A DNA stretch of 64,000 nucleotides, taken from positions 357,770-421,769 of the forward strand of contig QEOQ01000180.1 of the NCBI GenBank assembly GCA_010279815.1, given 5' to 3'. The notes under the pieces are model-generated. The model searched no databases. It saw only the letters and a list, made by a program, of their open reading frames with translations, and was not told the origin of the DNA. The stretch is from Brachionus plicatilis. Lineage: Eukaryota; Rotifera; Eurotatoria; Ploima; Brachionidae. Within the stretch, counting starts at the first letter, position 1, and each line of letters opens with the position of its first letter. Shown here one piece after another: positions 22,061-34,666 of this stretch. Made by a program: the position numbers and the translations under genes.

Positions 22061-24287
22061 ATTTTAATTGATCAAAAATTAAATTTATATAAATGAATAT
22101 ACTTTTTTAAAGATATTATTCAATAATAAAGAAATATTTAAGAATTAATTAAATTTTAATTTTCCAAAAATAAAGATAAATTTTGAAAAATTCCAGTTTT
22201 TTTTGAAAATAAAAGCTTAACTTTTGAGAAAGAGTTAAACTTTTTTTGTTAAATATTAAAATAAATTTTTTTTGACAATATGGTTTAAATTAATTTAAAT
22301 TTAAGAGATTAAAAATCGATAAAGAGTCATTTTGGCTCGTTGATGCTTCTAGTGCTAAACTGGTAAAATTTTTAAAGACTTTTTTCTTTTGATACTTTGT
22401 TAATCTAAATTATTTGTGATGAGCTTAAGATTTTTAGATTAAAAAAATACCAAATAAACCAATAAAAATAAAAATTCAATGAAGTTAAGTATTATAAAAT
22501 GTTTTATTTTATTTACGATTTTTTTATTAATAAAAATTCTTACTTCATTAATCATTTTTTATATATTTGGTAAAAATAATCTATTGATAATAAAAACAAG
22601 CAATCAAAAGTGATTAACCTAAGAAGCGATATTTAAAATACAGAAAATAATACAAAAATATAATTTAAAATTTTTATTTATTCCGTTTAGAAAATCATTC
22701 AATTACTTTTGAATTTTTTTCATGTTGCATTTTTGCTAGCAATTTTTTCTATTTTTGACCACTTCAGTGCAACTTTTAATTTTCATCTTTAATGACTTTG
22801 AATAGACTAGTGACTCACATTTGAAGTATAACTAACTTTACTTAGATACCACTCTTTTCAATAAATCAGTAACTTTCAATTTTATAATCGAAATGTTTAA
22901 TTAATTCATTATTAAAGAATCAAAATATAAAAGAATTTTAATTTTTTTAAATTAAAAAAAATTGCTTAAATTTTTATTATAAGCAATTTTTTTAAGAGTT
23001 CTGTGCTTGAAAAGAATTTAACGTAAATTTTTCCTTTTGGAATAAAGAAATAAAATACAATTCGAAATTTGCCTTGAGAAAGAGCTTCACAAGCCAAGTT
23101 TTTTATCTATCTTTCTAAAATATAGTTAAAGTCTATCCATTTTTTTTAAAATAAATTAAAAAAATTTAATTTGTTTATTTTTAAATTAGTTAAATCAACA
23201 AAAAAGGTTCAAACATTTTTAATAGGATACGTGATGGTTCTTTGATTTAAATTTATGACTTATAATGGAGTAAGAATTTCAGTATATTCATAATTTTAAC
23301 TTCTGATTTTTTCAAGTATAAATAAAATCTGCTTTTTTGTTTCTTAATATAAATGTATTAATTTGTTCCAGTGCTGTTCAGAGCTTTGTTTTTTATCTTA
23401 AAAAAGAATAAGCACAACATGATTCTGGAAAAATTAATGAAGTTTTAATTATTTTTCTTAATTGTTAAAATATCTTTGAATTTCTCTGAAGACTTTTTAA
23501 AATATAATGATAAATCGAGCCGGTAGCATTTTACACTAAAATAGTTACCATGAAAAATTGCACTTTATTTAGTATAGGTTGCAAAATTGCTGCGAAATTT
23601 AGCTTTTTGCCAAATAGATTTATCAGCTATTTTAAAAAATTGGTTAGATTTTTTCTAAATTGCTTTTAAGGAATTTAAAGAAGAAAAACCTTTTTGTGAG
23701 ATATTAATTAATTTTTTGGTTATTTTTTATTTAATGAAAATTTAAAAAAAATTATTTTTTCCAAAAATTTTAACTTTAATAATTCAAAATTAACATTTGA
23801 AGAGACAAAAGTATTGCAATGATTCTGAAACTATTAACAATACCGTACAAGCTAAATTTTTAAATGAAGTCTTTCTAAATATGCTAATTTAACATTATTT
23901 AAATGTAAACTAGGTTTTGTTTTTGGCCAAGATTTTTTTTACCGGGATCATAAAAAGAATATTTTAACAAAACAAAAAAAAAGTTCAATTTTAACATATT
24001 TTCAAATTAATCGCTTTTTGATCGAATTGTATTGAACTTGATTTTAAAACAATTCAAAAGGTCATTTGATATAAACTTTTCTATTTTTTCCTATATTGAT
24101 CTATTTAATGTTTAAATTTATGATTGTTCAAGTTTGCCACCATGGCAACAAGCATAAAATTCATTTTGAACGGAAAAATTTTAGAAATTTAATTATAAAT
24201 CATCGCAAAAAATCATTTCAGAAAATTCATTTTAATTTAAAAAAAAATTTAAATTAGAAATAAATTTAGACTGCACAATTAGGAAGA
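22061..24287. other. AT-rich spacer, PCM1 upstream region
   Basis: No gene seen on either strand. Presumably includes the PCM1 promoter near its right end. Confidence 0.55.
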
Positions 24288-27200
24288 ATGGCAACTTTTG
24301 GCAAAGACTATGGCGAAGATATAGAAGAAGATCAGATAAAAAATTGGCAATTTCAGCAGACTAAAATGAACAAAAGTTTAAATGAATTAATACAAAATTT
24401 AAATTATGGAAAAAGTCCAAATTCAAAAAATGATACGAGCAGTGGTCCGAGGGACCTCGAGCTGACCAATTTGGAATCTGACGCAGATCTTAAAAATAGC
24501 TCACAAAGTGCTGCCGAATTTAAGCGCTATTTAGAAGACCTAAAGCGCAGCTACTTGGAAAAACTGGCATTTTCTTGTCCACCAAAAATTACAAAAAAAA
24601 TATCCACTCTTCAAAGTGATGCCAACGAACAAAGTTCAATTGACAACAACAATAAATTAAAATCTGTAGAAAATTTGAGCAATTTTTTGAAGAAAAAATC
24701 TGATTTGTACGCAAATGAGACCAACTCAGCTAGACGGGCTTTATTTAATGACAAGAACAAAAGTCAAGAGGAAACCTCGGATAAAAAATCTCTGCTCATT
24801 GACCAAAATAGTGCTGAGGTAAATTTTTATATTTATTATTATTTTTTTTAGATTATTTTGCCAACTTTAGCCAGAGCTTTCAAACACTCAAATATTGTCC
24901 AGATTGGTGCAAATAAGAGATTACCTAAAACAAGCTTATTCAATGCTGACTACTCTACAAACATCGAACAACCCTGTAAATAAAAAAAATAAACAAAAAA
25001 ACAAAAAAAAAAAATTTCTAAACCTGATTATTTTAGATCAACTATTCAGCCCAAATGAACAAACTTCATTGCTTAATTGATCACCTGAAAGACCAAGAAA
25101 AAGGCTACATGGATCTATTGAACTCTTTGTCAAAATTTCAAGAAATGAATCAGTCCATTTATAGCAGTGCCAAGGAAACAAATGAGATTAAAAAAATATC
25201 AATTGACAATTCTTTTACTAATGATTCGGAGGCTGGCTCGATTTGTGGAAGTTTTATAAGTGATACTTTGACACTAAACTGCGCCAATGCAAATGGCATC
25301 AATGAAATAATGGACAAATACAGAAAATCGATCAATAGGGCTCCGGACGATCCAAACGAGTTGGTTGTGGTCGGAAAGTCTTTTAACAAAAGTCTAGAAA
25401 ATGAAGAGGATGAGAGAACAGAAAATGACCAAGACGCCCTTGAGTTTGACGACGACTATTTATCTAATTTGATTAAGAGCGCTAAAAAAAACCAAGTGGA
25501 CAGTGAGCAAAAAGAGGATGCCATTAGACAAATGAATATTGACCGCGACACTCTGGAACAATTGAGGGAACAGAAACAATTATTAAAATCAATTAGACTG
25601 AGAAAAGAAGAGCTCAAGGCGCTAGAGGGACGCCGCAAAGCTTTGGAAGCATTGAAAAAAATTGCCACTGATGGCGAAGAGGAAGCAAATGACGCTTTTA
25701 ATATTTTGCCAATCACCGATCAGCCTAAACAAGAAAATCTCATTAATCCCAGCTCAATTTGCATCAACCGAGGCGTGCAGACCGAAACTTTGACACCAAG
25801 AAAGCCCATGATTCGAAAAACAGTCAAATCCAAGGATCTAAGTCTTTCGCAAGAAAATGTTGAGTGTGTCCAAATTGAGCCATCGAGCCAAATCGAAAAA
25901 TCAAAAGTAACTGCAAAACACTACGAGGATTTGATTCGCAAAATACTCACCGAAAAGTATTCGGAAAATTTGGTCAAAACCGTAAGTGCCAGTGATTTAC
26001 TGGGCGTAGGACAAAGCGAAACTTGTCAAAAGAAGCTTGAGCAAGGGATCAAAGAAGAGTGCACTGAAAACGAAGCTCAGGAAGAGCTTAAGTTAAAGCT
26101 TAAAGATTTGGCCGATCATGAGAAAAAATTGGAGTATTTTTTTAAAATTTTTTTAATTAGTTGAAGGTATTGTGAAATTCAAATGCAAATTGAACAAAAA
26201 ATGTTCCTTTTTTGACAAGATGAAGTTTATGATCAATTTTCGATGCTCAAAATTATCAAATCAAACTAAAACTTTAAAAAATATTTTAATTTTTTAATAC
26301 AATTAATGCAGACGTAAATTTTTGGTTTTAAGATACTTTGTTAAATCTAAAGGTAAAATCTGCAAAAGTCTGCAAAAAAAGTATCATTTCGATAGCGTGC
26401 ATTCTACATTGTACATTTTGATTTTGCAGTTTATTTTTGGATTTAACATACAGTGGTGATTTCATAACAGTATTTTACGAAAAATTACGTAAAATACCGT
26501 AAATTAACCAAATTTTAACACATTTTAAGTAAATAAACGTAAAATCCGAAAAGTGAAAAAGAAGTATATTACGTAAATTTTCAGGATTTTGAGATAATTT
26601 TGGTTAAATTTGGTAAAATTAAAAACGGCCTATTCAAAATTCAAAATTTTTTGAAAAAATGTCTTTTTTTTCCAAAAATCGAAAATTTAAGAAAGCTTTT
26701 TTTATAACAATTTAAAAATAACTATTTTTTTGACCAATTTATGAAAAAAAAAAAATGTCTTAAATTTTGCGATTTTTGGAAAAAAAAAGACATTTTTTCA
26801 AAAAATTTTGAATTTTGTATTTGCCGTTTTTAATTTTAGCAAAATTATCTCAAAATCATGAAAATTTACGTAAAATACTTCTTTTTCACTTTTCGGATTT
26901 TACGTTTATTTACTTAAAATTTGGTAAAATTTGGTTAATTTACGGTATTTTACGTAATTTTTCGTAAAATAGTGTTATGAAATCACCACTGTATGTTAAA
27001 TCCAAAAATATATCTCTGCATTGTTTCTATTTAGAAATAACAATTTATTTAATAAATTTAGTTTGATTTGATCATTTTGAGCATCAAAAATTGATCATAA
27101 ACTTCAAATTGCCCCTTTTTTGATGAATTAAAATTAAAGTCAATGAATAATACTTAAAAAAATACTTCAACAAAGTATTACTTCATTTAAAAAAAAAATA

Positions 27201-30200
27201 AAAAACTGATTTTATTTTTTTTTAAATGAAACCAATAATAAATTTAAATCTTATTGGTATTTTATTTTTTGTCTTATTAAATCATGAGAAAAATTATTTT
27301 AAGTAAAAAAGTATGCTGCACTTTGTTGCAGTATTTTTTTAAGTATATTTTATTAACTTTAATTTTTAATTCATCAAAAAAGCAAGAGTTTTTGTTCAAT
27401 TTGTATTTGAATTTCACAATATTGTAGTTGAAAAATTTTTAAATTCAAAAATTTCAAGTGAATTGTATAAAATGCAGAGTAAATTAGCAAATTTAAAAAC
27501 ATTCATGAATGAATTTGAGGAAATGAAAAAAAGCAATGAAACTTGCGATGAAGAAGAGTGTGACCAAGAAGTGGAAGATGATGGAGAAGAAGGAGAAGAA
27601 GAAGAGTTAAAGAAGGAGAACGCAGCCAAAAAAGAACTCATTGAAATACACAAACAAAAATTGCTAAATGCCAAAGAAAAATTAAAAGAACTTCAAAATT
27701 TGATATCAAGACTGCAGGTGATATCAGACGAAACTGGAATTGAGGCTGACTTCAGCGTTGCCGAGCACAAAATTGATGAACAAACAAATGAGTACTTAAA
27801 AAAGATTGAAATTCAGCAAAAAGAAGAAAAACTGGACGAGCTTAATAGGAACAAACAAAAACTTCTTGAGCTGCTTAGCAGAAAAGAACAAGAGACTGGC
27901 TTGGTCAAAAATTGTGCCAACGATGGCTCATACTTGAATGAAATTGAGTCGACATTCAAAGCTGCCGAGAACGGCTTTGACATGCTGTCGGTGGAAAATT
28001 TTCATGATGAGCCAGATGAGCGTTGTCACTCGCCAAGCGATTTGCTTTGGTTCAAAATGAAAAAGCAACTGGCCATGAGAGAAAATTTGCGAAATCAAAA
28101 AAGCGAGCTGGAAGAATGCATCCGAGACGAGTACAGCAAGCAGGACTTTGGCAAAAGCCAAATGCTGGAGAGCAAACATGAGGACGCCAACGAAATATTG
28201 AGTGCTTACAGGGGATTTTTGATGAGAGGAGCTGAGTTGGATAAAAAGTGCCAAAATGATCAGGAGAGAGAAAGTGAGAGGTCTGAGCAAAATTCTGAGA
28301 TGAACAGAAAAAAACGCCTGTCCGAATCGACTGTGAGCGAATGGGGCGACGATGACCAGGAATCAAAAGTGTCCGAAACCAAGCCATCGGGCAACTTAGA
28401 CAAATTGAGCGACAAAATAGAATGCATTCTTTTAAATCAGCAAAAAATGAACGAGCAAATTTTCAGCAAATTTAGTGAGTTGTTTGAAAAAAAGTCTGTC
28501 GAACAATCGAGCCAAAGCAACCAAGCTCAATTTCAGACTCAGCTGCATATTCAGCAATTGATGTTCAATTTGAACACAGCCTACCATGAGATATCTACCC
28601 AAAGATCCGAAATATCGCGACTCAATGAACAAATGGCGTCTGTGAACAAACAATTGGCCGAATTGACCAGAACAAAAAGTGTGTCCAATACAATTGGAAT
28701 AAATACTGAATGGGAAGAAAGAAATGAACCAAGCAGAGCGTCCATAGTGGCTGCTTTGCCAAGCTATTTTTACAATCGCAAAAAAGAGCAATCAAATGCC
28801 GAAAAAAATGACTACACCGATGACTTTGAGGAGTTGGACGACGAAGAGGAGAAAAAAAATGCCAAAAAAAATGAGCTCAGAACCGAGTCTAGCCTAAGCA
28901 GCACTTCGAATCCTCGGAGCTCTCTTTCTTCATCTACTCTATCCCTGAGAAAATCTCTAATGAAACACAGGACTAGCCAGAGCTCGGCTTTGTACAAATC
29001 GCTCACTTTCGACAAAATGAGAGAGCAAATTTATTCGGAAGTGGCCGCTCTGATTTCACAAAACGAGTCACGACCATTCTATTTGCTCAATCTTTTCAAA
29101 GAGCTACAATTTATCAAGGACAAAAATGCGCGCGACCAAGCGCTCAAGTCCATTTTCAACATATCAAATCGTCAGTCTAATCTCAAGCTAAGCGCCATCA
29201 AAAAGAGCCATTCGAACGAAGACAAGACCTATGCCAGCAAAAGGTATGAGTCTGACAGACAGAACGAGGCCGACGAGGAATCGACCCCGTTCGAAAGCGA
29301 CTCGCTGAGCAACACAGTTATTTTTGTGAGAAACAGTCCCAAGGCCCGAGTGGACCAGAGGGCCTCGCACAGCTCCGGCTCGAGTATTATGGGCCTGGAA
29401 GAAGAGGCGCCCGGAGCTGATAGCCAAAATATTGGTGCTGAAGTTAAAAAATTGATTTCAAAAATTATTGTCAGTGTTAAAAATTGGGAAAATTTTGACT
29501 CGGATGAAGAGAGCTCGAGTGGCTCTGTCGAAAGGTCTAAGGAAAAAAAAAGTGTCTTCAATTCAGACTATTTGAATGAAGTAATTGAAAAAGTGCACCA
29601 GGCTCTAGGCCAATCGGCCAAGCATTCCGACTACTTGAACTACTATGCCGCCCAGCTCACTTGCTACCTGAAAGACGCTCTGGCCAAGTATGCAGACAAG
29701 CATTTGGTTGATTGTATGGAAGATGTTCTAATTGAGATATCAGACATATTGTACAATGAATTGACATTTTATTCCACTCTAAAAACACACAAAAAAATAG
29801 AAAATCTATCCAATCTCTCCAATTCCAGTTCTTCTCTGGACTCTTCGTCCAGTGCCCAGTTTTCCGATCGCATCGAACAGACTGAGCAAAATTTCAAAAA
29901 GTGCAAGTACCAAAGCATCGAGCTGCTGAAGCGACTAAGCAACATATTGAACAACAAATTTGGCGATCTGAAAACAATGAAAGAAAAATTGATGGATGAA
30001 AAGTTGGCCTTGGAAAAAAATAAACTGGAAGACTTCAAGTTCGATCTGAAAAAGGAGTTCCAAGAATTGAGTCTAATGACTGATTCGGACAGGCTCAAGG
30101 AAAAGTATGGAGCCAGCGCGGTCAAGTATGTGAACGCGTCGGAGCCTGACTCGTCTGTTTGTGGCGAGGACAACTTTCAGAGCTTTGAAACAGACAGTGA

Positions 30201-30612
30201 AAGGGAACTGCCTTATAGAGTTGTAGATGCAGACGAATTGAAGGATAACACGATCACAATTGATGATCTTCCTGGAGGAAATGAGGAAAAGTCGGATGAG
30301 ACAGGAAATGCTATGCCAGGCTTAGATAAGATAATAATGGAATCGATTTGTGATCAATTGGTGGGAAATGCCGATGAGATAATCAAAATTGAGCAAAATG
30401 AAGAGGAGAAAGACAACAAGGCGAGAAGAAAGACTGCTGAGGATAATGGTTCGCTGAATAGTGATAGTTCCAATAGTGATCATTTTGTCATTATAACTGA
30501 CTCGAAAAAGGAAGATGATGAGAAAGAGAAAATAGAGGGGAAATGCGATGAGTCGGAAGAGACTGAGACAGGTAACGAGCAAGGGAGTTCCCATCAAAAA
30601 AATACACAATAA
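24288..30612 (+). CDS. PCM1: Pericentriolar material 1 protein (PCM1)
   Basis: Scaffold of centriolar satellites, needed for protein delivery to centrosomes and cilia. Exons inferred from GT/AG and frame: 24288-24818, 24871-24975, 25037-26133 and 27459-30612, giving about 1628 aa (human about 2024). Phases match at every junction. Matches to human PCM1, from memory, include the N-terminus with an acidic start and NW motif, SRLVQIRDY then LIDHLKDQEKGYM, the QLHIQQLMFNLNTAY coiled-coil block, the hallmark IYSEVAALISQNESRP block followed by LLNLFKELQ, SLSNTVIF, and LKDALAKYADKHLVDCMED then EISDILYNEL. Between these lie long E/K-rich coiled coils and S/E-rich low-complexity stretches. The third intron (26134-27458) is far longer than the other two (52 and 61 bp) because it is filled by nested inverted-repeat elements. 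No signal peptide or membrane segment. Confidence 0.92.
26451..26991. mobile_element. Nested MITE, TIR CAGTGGTGATTTCATAACA, with TTTTACGTAA-rich arms
   Basis: Nearly perfect long inverted repeats: CAGTGGTGATTTCATAACA at the left and TGTTATGAAATCACCACTG at the right, each flanked by TA. Arms of over 200 bp contain several copies of TTACGTAAA/TTTACGTAA. The flanks outside the TA (GGATTTAACATA and TATGTTAAATCC) are also mutually inverted, so it sits at the symmetric centre of a larger repeat. Confidence 0.85.
27121..27379. mobile_element. Second nested MITE, TIR GATGAATTAAAATTAAAGT
   Basis: GATGAATTAAAATTAAAGT, then AATACTTAAAAAAATACT and CAACAAAGT at the left are mirrored at the right (ACTTTGTTGCAGTATTTTTT, then ACTTTAATTTTTAATTCATC). 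It interrupts the right arm of the outer element. Confidence 0.7.
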
Positions 30613-30970
30613 ATCACACTGGAGAACAATTTTGTTTAAAAAATATAAATTTAAACAGCTATTTTTCAATCGATTTATTTTAAGTTTATTGATTTTTTTT
30701 ATTCTAAAAATTACGAGAAAATTAAATTTTTTTTAAGTTCTTGTGATTTAGACATGTATTTTTTTTTAAATTATTTTTTAAACAAAAAACTCAATTTCAA
30801 TTTTTATAATAATTTTTTATAAAATAAATCAATTTCAATTTTTCCATTATTTAACATTTTTCTAAATGATAAAATATGCACTTTGAATAAATGGCTCATT
30901 CAGTATATTATAAATACAAAATATTTCAATTAAAAAAACAGTGAAATTAGATTAAAGAGATTTTTTAAAG
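30613..30970. other. PCM1 3' flank
   Basis: AT-rich; presumably 3' UTR and spacer. Nothing else seen. Confidence 0.5.
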
Positions 30971-30974
30971 AATA

Positions 30975-31530
30975 CTAGTAGATACCCGTTGCTTCGCTGC
31001 CGGGGGAATATAAATAAAATTAAGAAAAAAAATTGCAGACCACACTAAAAAATTTATTGAAAAACCTCAGTATAAACAATGTTTTTTGTTAAGTTATTTG
31101 GATGATTCAATATTGAGATTTTTTTTATTTGTCACTCTTGAAAAGGCTACATATAATTGCCCATGAGTAAAAACAGGTTCGTTTAAGTAAACCCCTACGT
31201 GTTCTAAAGTTTGTCCTTGAGATTTATTTATACTCATTGCAAACGCTGGTCGTATAGGAAATTGAAGCCTTTTTAATTCGAAAGGTTAACTTGCATCAGT
31301 TGGAATCAATGGCATTCTCGGTAAGTAAACTATTTTTTTAGCATTAGATCCAACAGCTATTTGACATTCAATTATTTTACTGTAAAAATTTCTACAAATA
31401 AGCCTGGTACCGTTACACAATCCATCCGAAGCTGAGACATTTCTAAGTAAAAAAATAGGTTGGCCTTTTTTAAGAACTAATTTATGAGGTGGCATTCCTG
31501 ATAAATTTAAGCTATTTAAAAATTCTGTCG
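30975..31530 (-). mobile_element. 3' end of a decayed Helitron (PIF1-type helicase C-terminus plus terminal hairpin)
   Basis: The minus-strand reading gives the conserved end of Helitron RepHel proteins: YPTEFLNSLNLSG, MPPHKLVLKKGQPIFLLRN, GLCNGTRLICR, YLPRMPLIPTDAS, a premature TAA (31286-31288), then [39 protein letters not shown], a frameshift, and TKNIVYTEVFQ before a natural-looking stop at 31054-31056. About 55 bp further on, a GC-rich imperfect hairpin (CCCCGGCAGC..AAGCAACGGG) precedes CTAG followed by T, matching the canonical Helitron 3' terminus. Everything upstream of about 31530 is missing. No separate endonuclease domain follows the helicase, as in classical Helitrons. Confidence 0.8.
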
Positions 31531-32504
31531 GGTATAATATATATATGTCCGATATATATTAATACTTAATTGATAATTGGTAATCAATCAATTATCTATT
31601 CTCTCTCACTATTCAACCTTGACATCAATAACTTTCGACCTTGACATCGATAACTCGCTAACTTGCTAACTCGCTAACTTCGTGAAATTTTAAATAATTA
31701 GATATTATGTTATTTAAAAAAAGTCATTTAGTTATTTTTCTTAAGTCCAAGTTAACTTTGATTTAAAATTTTTGTTGTTCTGAGTCAAAGTTGAATTAGT
31801 TTTTTGCAAATTTAAAAGTTAATTTAGATGATTTCTTATTTTGACTATTGGTCGCAAACGCTACTTTTATTATATATTTGGATTTTCTTTGATGTTATCA
31901 AAAATTAAAAATTTCAGATCGATTTTAGACTCTGATATTTTTTGTATTATATATTGTTTATCTATGAGTATTTATTTTTATACGTTTTAAAACTTATATT
32001 TTCTAACTAAATATGATTAATTAAATTTTCCTTTTATCTTTTTATTGTCTATTTTCTCAGAGAAATTTTGTTTTTTAACCTTATTTTATTCATTTATCAT
32101 TTATGAATAGTACTTTTGTGACTGATGCAGCTTTTGAATAAAATAACCAGCTTAAAGAATTTTCATTATTAAATTTATTTTTGATTGATTAGTTTTTTAT
32201 CGAGCATAAAAATTATAAATTTAGTTCATTCATTATTAATCTTTAAAAATTTTCATTAAAAATAATGTGGAACTCAAGTTGCAAGAAATTAAGGATTATT
32301 ATTAAATGGATATTTTTGTTGATTAATCTTTCTTTATATACATTCTTGTAACTATATATTTGAAATTTCCTATCTTAATTTTAAATTTGTAATTTTATTT
32401 TCTGTAAAAATTTTTCTATTTATCTTTCTCCTTAATGTACTTTATAATCTTATGTAATTTCTGTAATTTTTTTCTATTTTGTAATTGGCTCGCTTGCTGT
32501 ATCT

Positions 32505-32545
32505 TTTTATTATTATTAATATTATTATTATTATTATTATTATTT
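32505..32545. repeat. ATT trinucleotide microsatellite
   Basis: About a dozen TTA/ATT units with one interruption. Confidence 0.85.
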
Positions 32546-33610
32546 GGATCTCAAAATAATAATGATTTTCGTTTTTTTTTGGTCAAAATTGTTATAAAAG
32601 AAATAAAAAATGAGTACATATATATTAATATTGAGTTTCAGAAAAATTATTAATAAATATCGAACAAATTAATTTAAATGATTCTACAATTAAATTCAAT
32701 GAAAGTAATAAAAATTATTATCAAACAAATAATTTCTTTGCTAATTTCTGTCTTCCTCCTTTTTTTTCCAGAATATTTTCTTTTTATTTTTATTATTTAG
32801 AAGTTAAAAAAAAAATTAAAAAAACGAAACATTTATTAATTTTTATAAATATCTAATAATTATTTAATTTGATTAACTCAACTCTAATATTAATTAATAT
32901 CATTAATATATTCAAAATTTTCATAGTACACTCATATGATTTAATTTATATCTCAATCAAATAGATAACTAATTAATTATTTATTTTAAAACTCTTTAAA
33001 TATTTTAAACACCTAACTTATTTTTTTAATATCCAAATTTAATTTTTGCTCAATACCCAACTAATTGCTAGCCTTTTTTTATAAAGAAAACTGCTACTGG
33101 AGATTATAAATGGGTCTTCTAAAAAAATTTAGAAAATAGAAATAGAATTTAGTTCTGGTGATTCATCGATGCCGACGCATACAAGCCTTGTGTCTATCGA
33201 TGTTAGTTTTGGCGAAAAATGAATAGTTTATTTTATAATAAATTTCCAGAACCCTCGTGAACCAACACTGCTAACGTTGCTTCACAAAAAACTGCTATTT
33301 TTTTCACTAATTGTTCTTAGGGGATAAATTTTTTTGAAGATCATCAAGATATCCAAAAAAACAAGCTATCTATTCGAGAAATAGCCATTGAAATTGAAAC
33401 TAATTTTTTGATATTCATTAACGATTTTAGCATAAATAATAATTATGTTTTAGTATCCAAATAAATAAAAATAAAAACCAATTTAATGATAAAATATTTA
33501 TCAAATGACAAATTTATCACTTTTATTTTTTTGCCTTAATTTATAAATTTATATTGAATTTTACTAATTTTACTAATTACAATATTTTATTGAAAAATTA
33601 AAGAAATATT

Positions 33611-33757
33611 TAATTTTAGCTAAATTTAATCAAATAAAATACACTTGAGAATTCATTGGCGAATACAGAAAATGTTGTCTGTGTAAAATAAAGAACTAAT
33701 TAATTTTAGCTAAATTTAATTAAATAAAATGCACTTGAGAATTCATCAACGAAAACA
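33611..33757 (+). repeat. Direct repeat, 57-bp core at 90-bp spacing
   Basis: TAATTTTAGCTAAATTTAAT, then ACTTGAGAATTCAT, then an ACAG end, occurs at 33611-33667 and again at 33701-33757 with a few substitutions. A local tandem duplication with a non-conserved spacer. Confidence 0.8.
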
Positions 33758-34666
33758 GTCGAAAATATTTGGAATAAATAAGAGTATATTTTGGAGTTTT
33801 TTTTTTAAATTTAAAAAAAAAACCATATATCTTTAAAAATATAAAATTCTTTCTGAATGTCGGACTCATCTTGACAATTCAAAAAATTTTAGCAACTTTG
33901 TCAACTTTGATTAACCAATATGTCTAATATTCTATTCTCCAAAATAGTATCATTAATCCAGTCTGAAGCTTTTTAACACATTCTGGAATAGAAAATTTAA
34001 TTTTTTTTTCTGAGGAATTTTTATGAGAAATCAAAGAAAGAAGCAATTTTTCAAAATTAAATTATTTCATACATTTTTTGACTTTTTTGATTTGACTAAG
34101 ATTCAGATTTAAAAATTTTATAGAAAATTTTTGAATTTTTTTTCTCCGAATAAAGCAAAACCGGCTTAGAATGTGATCCAAAAATTTTTGCAAAAAAGTA
34201 TTTGGACTAAACTCTAGGGTTAAAGGTCTTTATTATTGCTTAAATAGAAAAATTATTTGGTTTTGGTAAATTTATAAAAAATAAAACACTCAAAAATGCA
34301 GGCAAACTGATAGAATAATTTTATTCTGAAAAAAAGTTTGTGTGATTAATATTTTTAAAAAGTTAAATTTTGCTATGAAAAATTAGGGTAATATTGAAAA
34401 AATTACTAAGAATGTTAAAAAAATATTCTAGATCCTAAAACAACAAGCCATTTTTCGCTTTAAGCTGCTGTTATTTTTAAACAAAAGTTTTGCCTAAAAT
34501 ATCATAATTGACCTTTTAATTCCTATTCAATTAAAGATTACAAAATAAGAAATTAAAGATACAATTTTTTATTTGAAAAATAACATCTCAATTTTTTAAA
34601 ATAAATTAATAAATAATTACAAAATAACAGACCGGTATTTTTTACGACGCTTTTTAAGTCGAAATT

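Larger units (their letters stand above)
26168..27422. mobile_element. Outer MITE filling a PCM1 intron
   Basis: Left arm TATTGTGAAATTCAAATGC, then AATTGAACAAAAA, and AAGTTTATGATCAATTTTCG, then TCAAATCAAACT, all reappear inverted at 27060-27425. The centre is occupied by two further inverted-repeat elements (26451-26991 and 27121-27379). The element takes up all but about 70 bp of the intron and leaves splice sites intact. Confidence 0.7.
31531..34666. other. AT-rich spacer with small repeats
   Basis: No gene seen. Contains GCTAACTT/GCTAACTC short tandem units (31648-31682), an ATT microsatellite (about 32505-32545), a 90-bp direct repeat (33611-33757) and a possible scrap of transposase helix-turn-helix near 33340-33400 (KLSIREIAIEIETNF), plus strand. 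Confidence 0.55.

Noticed and set aside
27928..30669. Several minus-strand frames of 80-134 codons opposite PCM1 exon 4
   Set aside because: Shadows of the plus-strand PCM1 coding sequence, which has clear family motifs.
33340..33470. Possible Tc1-type transposase N-terminus (KLSIREIAIEIETNF)
   Set aside because: One helix-turn-helix-like stretch only; no catalytic blocks or terminal repeats nearby, so not called as an element.
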